Assembly: GCA_035079385.1 (NCBI GenBank)
Contig: JAVHKY010000010.1
Location: 2,790,001 to 2,854,000, forward strand
Direction of reading: 5' to 3'
DNA length: 64,000 nucleotides
Origin: Aspidiotus rigidus
Lineage: Eukaryota > Arthropoda > Insecta > Hemiptera > Diaspididae
In this document: in pieces, positions 41,708 through 52,456 of the stretch
How positions within the stretch are numbered: position 1 is the stretch's first letter
How the letters are laid out: each line of letters begins with the position of its first letter
Notes under the pieces: generated by a model
The model's database searches: none
What the model was told of the DNA's origin: nothing
The model's input: the letters and a program-made list of their open reading frames with translations, nothing else
Position numbers and translations under genes: made by a program

Positions 41708-44700
41708 TTGCAGGAGACTCCTTCAGAAAGTTCTGAAAATAATCAAGAATCTTCTGTGGGGAATCCAACAATTGATAAAAAACGTCTCCTGACCGAGATG
41801 AGAATTATTGACCTGCAACTCAAGGGATTGACTGTCACTATCGAAAAGGGTGATTTTGGAAGAGCCAAGGGGGCCACCGAAGGCCTCAAACTGAGAATCC
41901 AAAAAATCAGAGAAAACACCGATCTGTTGAATGATCCTACTGCCCAAACTGATTTACAAGAGCGCATTTCTAAGGCAAATGAGGAGCTTTTGTTGCTACA
42001 GGAAGCTGCTAGTTTAGATCTGGGCCCAGTAGAAAACCCTCTCTCTTACAATCGTAGTGTAGCGGGTTATCATTTGAAAAATCCAGCCTTGCCCAAGTTT
42101 GGCGGCAATATCCGGGAATGGCCAGCGTGGTGGGGCCACTTCGATAAGGCCGTGCATTCTAGAGAAACTGGGAAAGGTACAAGACTGCTTCAGCTGGAAA
42201 ATGCTCTGACTGGTGAAGCTAAGAGCTATTACACTGATATGAATCCAACTGCCGATCAGTATGATCAGGTTGTCGCGCAGTTAAGAGCTAAGTATGGGGA
42301 TCCTATCAAACTAGGTCAGCAATATTATGCCGACTTAGTAGCTTCTCCTAGGGGAATTAATCAAGAGTTGCTGTCAGCTAGGCAACTCCAAGTAAAAACG
42401 GATCGTGTCACCCTTGAAAAGGTGAAGGCCATACTTATGAATCTTCAATCTGTGGACAACCGATTCGACCCTACTCTTCTAACCAGCCAAGTCGTTCAAA
42501 AGTTTTCTTACGAAACTATCCTGACTGTCAACCACATTGTTGTTTTTGGCAACAAGAAGCTAGACATTACTAAGGATACTGAAGGCATTCTAAAGTTGGT
42601 TGAACAAGTCCTGACGTCTGAAGAGGCTCTGTTCACCCAACTATCTGCTGAAAACAGTAAACCTGAAGCCACCTCGTCAGTAGCCATCACATGCGCGGTG
42701 AAGCGTTCTACTCCTCAAACATCTAGTGGTACAACTAAGAAGAAGAGATCCGCAAACTCTAATAAGTGCCTCTTCTGCAAAGGGAACCACCTTTCTTCAG
42801 CATGTACTCGTTATCCATGTATCTCTACCAGGACGGAGGCCTTGAAAAAGGAGAGTCGATGTGTCACTTGCACAGCATTAGATCATGGTTCTGAGGCTTG
42901 CCCTCACAAACTACGCACCTGTAGATACTGCCAAACACCTGGACATTGTCGGCCCTTGTGTAAAAAGCTACTAGTGAAAGCTATCAAAACAGGTACGTTT
43001 CTACAAACCTTTCAATGCATACTAAAAGGTAACTCAGGTGAGATAATTATTAGAGGTATACTTGATGGTTGTAGCGATACTTCTTATATTACTTATAGCG
43101 TAGTAAGACGTTTACAAATTACTGTACATAATGCTACCTTTCTAAATGTTTTTGGGTTTGGGGCCGCTAGCCCTACAGTCACCAAATCTGGTTCAGTTGA
43201 GGTAATACTCTATAATAAGAGGGGTAGAGGGAAAACCTGTACTCTCTTTACCACTCCTTCTATCCTCAATGAATCTAGACTCTCGCCTCCTCCGCAAATC
43301 ACCTATCAGTTGCTACCCTCCCAACTGAACTATGCGGATCCTGATTTGTTCTTAGAGAGTCCTCAACCTATTAACTTATTAATTGGTAGCGATCTATACT
43401 TTCATTTTGTCTCTGTCAAAAAGAGTATGGAACCCTACGATGGATTTGCCATCCTAAAAACATTTTTTGGATGGATTCCTGCTGGCTGTATTCCTAACCA
43501 CTTTGAGATGAAGCCAAACAAATTCTGTTTAGCTTCAAGACAAAGTGAACCCTCAACTTTGATAAATGAAAAGGAATCTCTCACAAAGGAACTTGAATTG
43601 CTATGGAGTCTAGAGGCTTTTGGAATAAGATCCAACGAGCTTAACTCTTCTGAAGACCTTGTCCTCAAGCAGTTTGAAGAAACAGCCAGAGTTGAAAATG
43701 GACGCTTCATTGTCACATGGCCTTGGAAACAAGGATGTCGAAAAATACCTAGCATTTTCAGAATGGCTAAAGCTAGGCTTCTCAGCCTCCTGAATGTAAC
43801 TCCTGAATCTTTGCTACAGAGGATGGATGAGATATTTCAGGAGCAACTACAAGATGGAGTAATCGAACCTGCTCCACAAGACACTCCTTACCCCATACAC
43901 TATTTACCTTTTAGACCTGTCTTACGCAAGGGAAAGGTCAGAGTAGTATATGATGCTTCGGCAAAGGGGAAGACAGGAATTAGCCTCAATGAAGCCTTAC
44001 ATGCTGGTCCATCACTTATCTCTAATTTGGTAGGTGTAATCCTCAGATTTAGAGAGTATGCCATAGCCATCTCAGCAGATATTGAAAAGGCATTTCTAAG
44101 AGTAGGCCTTGATGTATCAGACCGAGATGTGGTCCGCTTTCTTTGGGTGGACGATTACAAAAGGGGTCATAAGGCCGAGATCAGAATCTTACGATTTGCG
44201 AGAGTAATATCGGCCCCTTACCTTCTCCATATGGTACTACACTCTCATTTGTCTGACGAACATCGCAACTCACTTTTCACCTTAGGTCGACGTAACTTCT
44301 ATGTTGACAACTTGGTGGTAAGTTTACAAACTGATACCGAAGCCTTACAACTAGCTGAAACTTTAATCAGCCACTTTGAGACTATAGGTATGAACTTGAG
44401 AGATTGGTGCTCAAATTCTCTTGAATTTGAACACGCCATTCCTCTTGAGAAAAGACATGAAGAGACTGATAATGTCAGTATACTGGGTCTTAGTTGGAAC
44501 AAATCTCTAGACCAATTAAGCATATCCTTTGAGGACATTCCAGTCTCAGAGACTGTCTCCACCAGGAACGCCCTCCAATGCCTAGGTCAGGTTTTTGACC
44601 CATTAGGGCTGGTCTCACCTTGTCTGATCAATCTCAAAGTATTTGTCAGAGACTGCTGGAAGTTGAAAGGCAAGCTAGACGACCCGCTCCCACCTGAATT

Positions 44701-46912
44701 TCTGGTTCGCTTCCGGAAATTGGTAACTGAGCGCTCCTCTATTAAGGATATCACAGTACAGCGTCACCTGTGGAGCTGTACCATCCCAGAGGCCTCCTAT
44801 CAAATGCATATTTTTTGCGATGCCTCCAAGATAGCCCTGGGTTGCGCTATCTACTTAGTAAGAGATAGTCCCAATTCTAAGAGCGAATCTCGACTCATCT
44901 TTGGAAAGTCAAGGCTCACTCCAGCCCAAGGTAGATCAATCCCTCAACTTGAGCTTATGGCCTTGTTAATGGGATGTCGCACATATTCCCTTATAATCAA
45001 AGAGATGAGTGTCCGCCCTAAGGAAATTGTCCTTTGGACAGACAACACCTCCGTCATTCAGTGGCTTCACTCAAATAAGATCCAGCCGATCTTTGTACAA
45101 AATAGGCTGAATGATATTAAGAAGTTTCCTAATGTCATAGTACGTCATGTACCCACCAAAGATAACCCAGCAGATATAGCCTCTAGAGGCCAATCCGCTG
45201 TGATACTCCGAAAGGAGACCCTGTGGTGGGAAGGTCCACACTGGTTAACTCATAAGAGCCTTTGGCCTTCTCCACCACCTCTAGCCCCCTCATATAGTTC
45301 TCCAACACAGACTATCACTCTCTTATCTAGAAAGGACATTGCTAATCACCAGTTACCCTCTGAACTGGAAAAGCGTTTCTCTTCTTGGTGGGCGTATAGA
45401 AAATTCTTCTACATTTGTATCAAGTGGATTTTCCGACGCCTCCCACCTAATTCATCTCTCTCCAACCGTCAAATGTGGTTAATAGCCGAACGCTTATTAA
45501 TCCACAAATTACAAAAGAGATACTTTTGCTCAGAACTCAATCTCCTCATTGCAGGCCATCAGCCTAAGAGCAACTTGAGCTTATTCTTAGGCCCTGACGG
45601 CTTGATACGAGTACGAAGCAGGTTACAAAATGCCCCAATCCTTTGGGACTCTGCTCATCCTATCCTGATGCCTCGCAATAGCGAGATCAGTACGGTTCTC
45701 CTGCGATCATTGCACACTAAGAACCTACACATTGGTGTGAGCCATCTTATCACAAAACTACGAGAGAAGTTTTGGATACCAAGAGTACGCCCCAAAGCCA
45801 ACTCTGTAGTCAAACGGTGCCAGAACTGCAATAGATGGCAAGGAGGTCCGTTTCAACTACCACCAATGCCACCCCTCCCATCTATCAGGATAGAAGAGGT
45901 GGCTCCATTTGTCCACACGGGTATCGACTATTTCGGCCCCATTTCTGTGAAGTCTGAGTACCCACAAAAAGGCATTGTGAAAATGTACGTGGTCTTATTC
46001 ACTTGCCTCAGAATTCGGGCCATCCACCTAGAAATAGCCGAGGACATGTCGGGAGCGGCCTTCTTAGAAGCCCTCACGACCTTTACTAACCTAAGAAGGA
46101 CACCTAAGGTAGTGGTGTCAGACAATGGCACAAACCTTACATTCGCACAGCCCTTAGTTGGGAAACAACTTGTTGAACTAAGTCCCGCAATAGACGAATT
46201 CTTTTCCTCCAATAACATCCTATGGCACTTCAACCCAGCGGGCGCTCCATGGTATGGTGGCGCGTGGGAAAGTCTTGTAGGAGTCACTAAGCGTTGTCTA
46301 AAACGCACTGTAGGTAACCTCATACTCACACCAAGAGCCACACAACGCCTCTTGTATCAGGTTGCGGACGTGATCAATAGTAGACCCATTGCAGGAATAT
46401 GTTCAGATGAACTTATTGAAGCATTGACGCCCAACCACTTCTTAAGGTTGGGAGGTAGCAACGTCAACACACAACTTGACGTTGACATCACCAAAATCCT
46501 CCCAACCCTACAGAACACAGTCCAGGCATACACACAAATACAACAGTATGTCGCCCGTTATAATGAAATATTTCGCCAGGAATATTTCAATTACCTCAAG
46601 GGAACTTACCCAGCTAGACATCGCCATCCTCGGGGATCTCACAGCTTCCGCCCTAAACCTGGGGACATAGTTCTTCTTAAAGAACCGCTAGCTGTCAGAG
46701 CCGACTGGCCTTTGGGTATTGTAGAGGAAGTGTCACATAGACAGGCGCATGTCAGAGTTTCCCACAAGGTAGCTGGACTTGACCTACCTAGAGATCGCAC
46801 CACAGGCTCAAGAGTCAAGTTAGTTCCTTTCAATAGGATTTACCCTTTGGAGCTACCAGACCATGTGTCATCCAAACCCTCTGAGCCCAATGCTACTACC
46901 CCTGCCAGGTAG
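41708..46912 (+). CDS. BEL/Pao gag-pol polyprotein
   Basis: One open frame of ~1,735 codons. Gag: LPKFGGNIREWPAWWGHF (~130). Three zinc-knuckle-like Cys/His clusters at ~350-420 (CLFCKGNHLSSAC, CVTCTALDHGSEAC, CRYCQTPGHCRPLC). Aspartic protease at ~452, with ILDGCSDTSYI where LDSGS is usual. RT at ~745-870 with VRVVYDASAKG and the YVDN form of the YxDD box. RNase H at ~1035-1160 (FCDASKIALG, LELMAL, WTDNTS, VPTKDNPADIASRG). Integrase with H-H-C-C, then D (GIDYFGP), D (SDNGTN) and E (GGAWES). C-terminal PGDIVLLKE domain. Gag, protease, RT, RNase H, IN order is typical of BEL/Pao. There is no env. The nominal start is not an ATG; translation may start at 41,798 or from a spliced exon. Confidence 0.95.
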   Translation: MQETPSESSENNQESSVGNPTIDKKRLLTEMRIIDLQLKGLTVTIEKGDFGRAKGATEGLKLRIQKIRENTDLLNDPTAQTDLQERISKANEELLLLQEAASLDLGPVENPLSYNRSVAGYHLKNPALPKFGGNIREWPAWWGHFDKAVHSRETGKGTRLLQLENALTGEAKSYYTDMNPTADQYDQVVAQLRAKYGDPIKLGQQYYADLVASPRGINQELLSARQLQVKTDRVTLEKVKAILMNLQSVDNRFDPTLLTSQVVQKFSYETILTVNHIVVFGNKKLDITKDTEGILKLVEQVLTSEEALFTQLSAENSKPEATSSVAITCAVKRSTPQTSSGTTKKKRSANSNKCLFCKGNHLSSACTRYPCISTRTEALKKESRCVTCTALDHGSEACPHKLRTCRYCQTPGHCRPLCKKLLVKAIKTGTFLQTFQCILKGNSGEIIIRGILDGCSDTSYITYSVVRRLQITVHNATFLNVFGFGAASPTVTKSGSVEVILYNKRGRGKTCTLFTTPSILNESRLSPPPQITYQLLPSQLNYADPDLFLESPQPINLLIGSDLYFHFVSVKKSMEPYDGFAILKTFFGWIPAGCIPNHFEMKPNKFCLASRQSEPSTLINEKESLTKELELLWSLEAFGIRSNELNSSEDLVLKQFEETARVENGRFIVTWPWKQGCRKIPSIFRMAKARLLSLLNVTPESLLQRMDEIFQEQLQDGVIEPAPQDTPYPIHYLPFRPVLRKGKVRVVYDASAKGKTGISLNEALHAGPSLISNLVGVILRFREYAIAISADIEKAFLRVGLDVSDRDVVRFLWVDDYKRGHKAEIRILRFARVISAPYLLHMVLHSHLSDEHRNSLFTLGRRNFYVDNLVVSLQTDTEALQLAETLISHFETIGMNLRDWCSNSLEFEHAIPLEKRHEETDNVSILGLSWNKSLDQLSISFEDIPVSETVSTRNALQCLGQVFDPLGLVSPCLINLKVFVRDCWKLKGKLDDPLPPEFLVRFRKLVTERSSIKDITVQRHLWSCTIPEASYQMHIFCDASKIALGCAIYLVRDSPNSKSESRLIFGKSRLTPAQGRSIPQLELMALLMGCRTYSLIIKEMSVRPKEIVLWTDNTSVIQWLHSNKIQPIFVQNRLNDIKKFPNVIVRHVPTKDNPADIASRGQSAVILRKETLWWEGPHWLTHKSLWPSPPPLAPSYSSPTQTITLLSRKDIANHQLPSELEKRFSSWWAYRKFFYICIKWIFRRLPPNSSLSNRQMWLIAERLLIHKLQKRYFCSELNLLIAGHQPKSNLSLFLGPDGLIRVRSRLQNAPILWDSAHPILMPRNSEISTVLLRSLHTKNLHIGVSHLITKLREKFWIPRVRPKANSVVKRCQNCNRWQGGPFQLPPMPPLPSIRIEEVAPFVHTGIDYFGPISVKSEYPQKGIVKMYVVLFTCLRIRAIHLEIAEDMSGAAFLEALTTFTNLRRTPKVVVSDNGTNLTFAQPLVGKQLVELSPAIDEFFSSNNILWHFNPAGAPWYGGAWESLVGVTKRCLKRTVGNLILTPRATQRLLYQVADVINSRPIAGICSDELIEALTPNHFLRLGGSNVNTQLDVDITKILPTLQNTVQAYTQIQQYVARYNEIFRQEYFNYLKGTYPARHRHPRGSHSFRPKPGDIVLLKEPLAVRADWPLGIVEEVSHRQAHVRVSHKVAGLDLPRDRTTGSRVKLVPFNRIYPLELPDHVSSKPSEPNATTPAR

Positions 46913-46992
46913 GTTGGATAGATATGTTATAGTTACATTACTGTAGTCTATTTATCCCCTTCCTCCTCAAACAGCCCTCAAGGCAAGTACTG

Positions 46993-47002
46993 CCCGGGGG
47001 AG
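46993..47002 (+). other. Polypurine tract
   Basis: CCCGGGGGAG directly abuts the TG of the right LTR, where plus-strand DNA priming occurs in LTR elements. Confidence 0.6.
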
Positions 47003-47987
47003 TGTCGAAAATAGCGACCACCAACGTCACTATTTCGACTTTCGATCAAGCTATCGAAATTAAACTATCGAGGCTGTAGAAACCTCCAGCCATGACGTCA
47101 CATCACAAAATCACGAACCTTGCTCAGACAACCTAAAAGTTTGTTGACAAGGTTGACAAGCGAGGATAGCATTGAGCGAAATCACACAATCCTATCTCTG
47201 GTTATTAGTGCGTAAACACTGTTAACTTTGCGTTTTGTGACTGGTGTAGCTAAATTAACATTTAATAATTACTTATATTATATTTGTGAAGATGGAAGAT
47301 GGAATCTCAAAGGTCAGTTTTCTAATGATAGCTTCTCCTGAAGCGTTGACTTGATCCGTCTTCATCTGAGTTAGCCCCATAATGGTCTTCACTCGATCTT
47401 TCGATCTTTCCTTTGCTTTATCTTGTACTTTGATAAGATAATTTACTGGAATTCTGACTCTATATGACTAACGGTAACTCTTTCTTTCTGTTGCCGTTAG
47501 GTAAGACGGAAGCCGGCGCCGACGGAGTATGATCGTCACTCTTAATATTAGCTTCCTTTGCAACGAAGACATCAACCTTTAATTTTATCTTGAAGATGAT
47601 TATTGTTTCCTTTCTTTTCTAATAAATGCATCCTGTCATTTAGAATGTTTCCTTTCGCTAGAAGTAGAGTTAGCTGTCCTACAGGAAATTTCCGGCGCAA
47701 GTCCAATGTGGCTTGCGTCGGTTGTTTTGCGTAGAATGGATCGAGAGTCTGGAATGTTACATACGCGTCCGCCTCCTGGAGCGATCGAACCCTGTTTACC
47801 ATTTCGCTTCGAGTGGCGCTACAATCGCGATACTCTAATTGAACCGGTAATAGTGAAGCACGCAGTCTCAAGCTTTGCTCGCTTCTCCAAATTTACTATT
47901 TGTCCTATTCTTTATCAAACTAGGCCGGTCATATCGATCTTCTCCTTTCGATGTTAGTTTGATTATTTCTGGTAAGAATATCCGACA
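47003..47987 (+). repeat. BEL/Pao right LTR
   Basis: 985 bp, appears identical to the left LTR, followed by the duplicated TAATA. Confidence 0.95.
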
Positions 47988-48317
47988 TAATATCTCCGCC
48001 AAAACGAAAGTAAACAAAAATGTGTTATCAATTTTGAAACGATCAATAGGCTTATCGTGATGATTATGTTCACGCGAAACGCGGATTCGAATTGTGTGTA
48101 TATAGCGCCTCGCGCCTGCCTACAAGCAGAGAAGAATTCACTCCAGTAATCATCGTTAGAAATTTGTACGAAATTATTTCAGAAAATACATTATTGCTGT
48201 CGGGCAATCATTTCAGTTTGAATACTATCGTAATAAATCCGCTTGACGTAAAGAACGCTGCAACAAAAACATTTCGTGTCAGGTGTCAATACGTGCCGTG
48301 ATTTTATATTTCTAAAC

Positions 48318-50816
48318 ATGTCTGTTAAAGGTGGCGTTACAGGCTTTGTCGAAAAAATGATGCAATTGACCATGAACAGACAGGAGAATATCCCTGAACC
48401 AAATCTTAAAGCGCGAATATTTGCGGCAGTGCATTTTATTCTCTGTAGATGTTACGGTTGTCCTTTTTTAGGTGGTATTGTTGAAGATAGAGGGTGGCCG
48501 TGTGCTCGCCTCTTCCAAAGAGGAGAGGCGATATATACATTGGATGACAGAGAAATGCGAGTAACCATTTTGAATGATGCATCATTCTACTATTTATACG
48601 TTTATGTAAGTTCAATTCAGTTTCCCTTCATATTTTTTAACCATGTGAGAATAATTCAGTGACCTGTTCCATTTAGTTTCCACCGACCGAGACGTCGTAT
48701 TTTATTCTCGACATAAGTCAACCTATAGTGCCTTTATTTGAATCTACGAATGAAGAAGATGAAGTCCCTGTAGATGGTAAAGCGTTCACGTTGGATGTTT
48801 CAATACACGTCAACTTCGTGCGTTCATTGAGTTCAAGAATTGGATCTGATATTTTAAACAAAATGTACGTACTTGTGTCTATTCCGGCTTATTATGTTTT
48901 ATTGTACGTGAGATTTCTTGGTTTTATGTATCTCGTTATAATTTTTGAATGTAGAGAAAATTCAGTCATTCGTAAGAATGAATTCAGCATGATATTGATA
49001 AGCTTCTCTATTCCGAAAAAACCAAAGGGTCCGAAGAAGCGTAAGGCAGCAGCATCTGAAGCGACATCCTCAGACCCGAGTAAGAGTTTGTGAAATAATT
49101 GACCAGAAGAAGTAGATGAGAGGTATGAGATGAAGATTGGTAAATAATAGCAAATCTCAATGATAAAATTTCCGTAAGAGGTTACATTCGAAGTACCTGC
49201 ATAACTGCTCAAGATGATCAGCAGCTACCTCAGCTGTCGAGAATCCCACGCACAGTAAAACTTGTGGTACATCGCATTTAACGGGATCTTCAAGGTAAAG
49301 CTGCCTTTAAGCTTCAAGCTAATCTGCTACGCGGTTAACATACCAAAGGTATGCACTCTCGAAACAACTGTAGCGGTGGAGATCAGGGTAAATAAGGCTC
49401 TAGAGGCAGTGACAGACTAGAACTCGCTGTAGGAAAGATACAGGCCACATTATGTACGACCCGCCACCCACCTTTCGCCTGCAAGGTGTGAAAATCACGA
49501 TTGAGAAGGTGATAAAGTATCTTGGCATCTGGTTTGACTCAAAGTTGAGCTTCAGATACGATTTCCTGATAGCAGCGGAAAAAACGGGGTTCCTGAGCCA
49601 CTTGATGACAAACCTAGGAGGACCGAGGGAATCAAGAGAAGAAGGATGATGATGAGCACCGCTTTATGGTACCCAAAAACCGGCTAACTCCACAAAGATG
49701 GCGCACAGAAGAAAAAATATGGAAAAGATCGAACGAAGAGTTGCACGAAGGTCAAATCCTAGACTCACGTCCGACTCCCAGATACAAATCTATAATTGAG
49801 GCATAAGTTAGAGATGCATTAAACCAATGACTCAGCTTGTAAGCCCACCCAAAAAGACCAATTATAATGAAAATGCAGAAATATTCTTGAAAAGAAGATT
49901 CAAGCTTCGAATGGACCCGTTATATGACTGTTGTACAAAATGATATTAAGTAAGGCAGCCCAAAAATTAGGGCCATAAGACATGGATACCGAAAATAGCC
50001 AAAATAGGTGAGAGCAGTTCCCCAATCATGAAGAACAATTACGAGAAAAAGAAGCGAGTAGGTCAAGCATATCCTCGAATTTTCTGAAAAAATTGGTAAT
50101 CCTTTTTAGATGTCATTTTCCCTTGTGTGTTTCGAATAGTGCATGATTACGTTACCTACTACAATTGCATTATTAATATTATGATGATTACTCGACGTTA
50201 ATTTTCAGCTGTACGTGCTAAAACATCGGATCTTCACTCAGAAATTCTCAAACTGGTTCCCAATAATTGTAATATTGGTAGTAAATTGATGGGCTCAATT
50301 TTGTTCATCGCCTGTGATGTTTATGCGTGCACGCTCGATACCGAAAGACATGAATGGCCAGTAGTCTTGGATTACTTGTCACAGAATTGAGTTACAATGG
50401 ATACATATACTTTTTCTCCCTACTCGAACATGAAACTAATTTTTACTTAACTGTCAGAGTAAGTTTTTCAGATATTCCTTTTTTTTTTTTCATATCATCT
50501 AATGACGACACCTAATCATCCTGAATTTATTAGAATCGATCTTCTATTCTCATTGCGGCAAAAAAAATTCCAAAAATTGTGTGTCCCACTTTCACGGATT
50601 CTGACGTGAAAGTGGATAGCCTCAGAATATCGAGATTGTCTCGCTGGTTGAACCAGCTATTTCTGTCAGTGTAAGTATTTAGGTAGATATTCTTCTTAAT
50701 GTTTATAGAATCTGTTGTCAATGCAATACATATTTTTCAGAATCGAGAAAGATATTAACCGTCTTAGGGGAAGTGTTGGAAGTTCGATTAGAAGCTCTAC
50801 CTCATCGTTATGTTAA
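48318..50816 (+). CDS. Unrecognised spliced gene, seven exons, 318 aa, inside the Maverick-like element
   Basis: Exons 48318-48605, 48677-48864, 48955-49079, 50209-50277, 50385-50458, 50534-50670 and 50741-50816 sum to 957 nt with no stop until TAA. Every intron is GT-AG and all phases fit (GTAAGT, GTACGT, GTAAGA, GTAGTA, GTAAGT, GTAAGT). Seen in the product: a Cys-bearing helical start (RIFAAVHFILCRCYG), RVTILNDASFYYLYVYFPP, PVDGKAFTLDVSIHVNF, a basic stretch KKPKGPKKRKAAA (nuclear-signal-like), then LSYNGYIYFFSLLEHETNFY, RISRLSRWLNQLFLSVIEK and a Ser-rich end. Exon 3 could instead read through to TGA at 49,091, giving ~204 aa. The third intron holds an R1-type LINE scrap. It is less AT-rich than the polymerase block. 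I do not recognise the family. Confidence 0.6.
49440..49655 (+). pseudogene. R1/Jockey-type LINE reverse transcriptase fragment
   Basis: PTFRLQGVKITIEKVIKYLG IWFDSKLSF and AAEKTG...LMTNLGGPRESR are the end of the RT domain of R1-like non-LTR elements (KYLGVWFD... GGP-SR). Upstream, EVRVNKALEAV-like debris at ~49,395 may belong to it. It is only a scrap and lies within the third intron of the spliced gene, in the same orientation. Confidence 0.65.
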
Positions 50817-50829
50817 TTTTTTTTAATAC

Positions 50830-52456
50830 AGCTCAATAGATATACTGTTTCTTTTCTAATCCATCACGTATTTTCTCGATGTTCCTACGTACTTGCTCTA
50901 CGGTCGCCTACTTGCGAAACCTTCCACAGTCTTGGAATATCTTTATATTAATGCTGGTAAAAAAAAAAAAAAAATTACATGTTGATTTTTTAATCTAGGA
51001 AAACCTAAAGGTGTCAAAATTTGATGAAAATTTTTAAATGATTGTGTTATCATTATTATTACCATCATCTTTTTTTATTTTGTTTTCCTTATTTACTTTC
51101 CATCACATTTCTGATGGGTTCTTCTCAAAATAAGAATCGATGAAAAATTTCGACTAGATGAAAATTATTAATAGGCTCTTTTTTCCCAACCCGATACAAA
51201 ATTTTTCTTCTAACGAACAAATGTTGCATAACCAATGTGATGATACAAGCTCTGAATTGTTTTTTGTGATCAATTTTTATTCGTATTAGTCATTTATTTT
51301 AGTCGTTCGTCTTATAGACTGATGGTCTTTGTATTGATCGAATAAGTGAAAAAAATCGAAATTAATAGAGACGTCAAAATAGAAAACTGTCTATAAGAAT
51401 GTGTTGAAAGAATTTATTAAATAAATTTGTAATATATTACGTACTGTAAACGCAGTGTGTATCTAACATAGTATTTTGTTATTTTACATGTAGCTTAATT
51501 GTGTGACTTGATGGAAGGGTTCACCTATGATATTTTTAGAGTTAGAAATGAAGAAAAATGAAACAAAAAAAAGATACAAAAGTTTCAAAATTTTTTGAAC
51601 TGGTGGAGATATTGAGGGTGAAAAATTTGATTTCCTCTCCATTCGGAAATCACGCGAATACTCCCTTTCATTGTCGAGAGGTGAAAAAAATGAAAAAATC
51701 ATTCATTAATTTAGAGAGTCTAGTATGGAGAGGGAAGAAAAGTGAAATTGTTCATTATTTGCTATGGTAAACCTGAAAATAAACAGGATGAAAAAATGGA
51801 AGATTTTTAGGTTTTTTGAGAGGTGCAAAAATGGGGAAATCGTTCATTAATTTAAAGAAATTAGTAAGTACGCCAGCATATTGATGGTTGAAAGCTGGTG
51901 CAGAATTGTTTATCTTCATAGGACCTACGATAACTTTTTAGAGTTAAAAATAGAGAAAAATGATAGAAATTTGATACAAAACTTCTGAAATTTTTGAACT
52001 AGCAGAGATGAAAAAAAGAGTAAAATATTCAGGGAGGATTTTTGACATTTTTTGGGTCATTTGAAATTGAAAGAAAAATGCTAGAAATTAGCACCTGCGC
52101 TAGAACTTATAAGATTTTTTAAAATTCAATGAAAAATCAGAGAAATTAACCGCAAAATGAGAGAAATTACTCCCTGTGCTTCTTTTTGAGATTTTCGAAA
52201 TTAAAGGGAAAATCAGCGAAATTTCCTCCTAAATGAGAGAAATTACTCCCTTCGGAGATTTTTTAAATTCAATGAAAACTGAGAGAAATTAGTCCACTGC
52301 GCTAGAGGTTCACCTGCGATGATTTTTTAAGGTTTAAAAAAGAAAAAAATGATGGAAATTTGATACAAAACTTCTGAATTTTTCAAACCTGTGGAGAAGA
52401 AAAATAGATTGGAATGACGAACGTTTGCTGTAAAAACAATCAAATATTCGGTGTAG
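50830..52456. other. AT-rich repeat-like subterminal DNA of the Maverick-like element
   Basis: No gene. From about 51.5 kb, phrases such as TTGATACAAAACTTCTGAA, GAACTAGCAGAGATG and GAGAGAAATTACTCCCT recur irregularly, grading into the right terminal inverted repeat. It mirrors in style, not in exact sequence, the 68-bp array at the left end. Confidence 0.5.

Larger units (their letters stand above)
39343..47987 (+). mobile_element. Complete BEL/Pao LTR retrotransposon, TSD TAATA
   Basis: Two 985-bp LTRs (39,343-40,327 and 47,003-47,987), each TGTCGAAAATAGC...AATATCCGACA, look identical on inspection. The 5-bp duplication TAATA is present at 39,338-39,342 and 47,988-47,992. A primer-binding-like TGGTGTCAGGTGTGGGG follows the left LTR and a purine tract CCCGGGGGAG precedes the right one. 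The 5.2-kb gag-pol frame is unbroken. Identical LTRs and an intact frame indicate a very recent insertion, possibly an active family. Confidence 0.95.
38592..48047. mobile_element. Second foldback element, interrupted by the BEL copy
   Basis: ATTGATCGTTTCAAAATTGA... (38,592-38,640, 49 bp) is exactly mirrored at 47,999-48,047. Removing the BEL element and one TAATA leaves ~806 bp between the outer edges. The BEL copy landed ~7 bp inside the right arm. No transposase is seen. Confidence 0.75.

Noticed and set aside
48318..49093. Spliced gene as a three-exon, ~204-aa protein ending at TGA 49,091
   Set aside because: Possible, but a strong donor (GTAAGA at 49,080) and four further exons with matching phases make the 318-aa form more likely; kept as an alternative in the feature entry.
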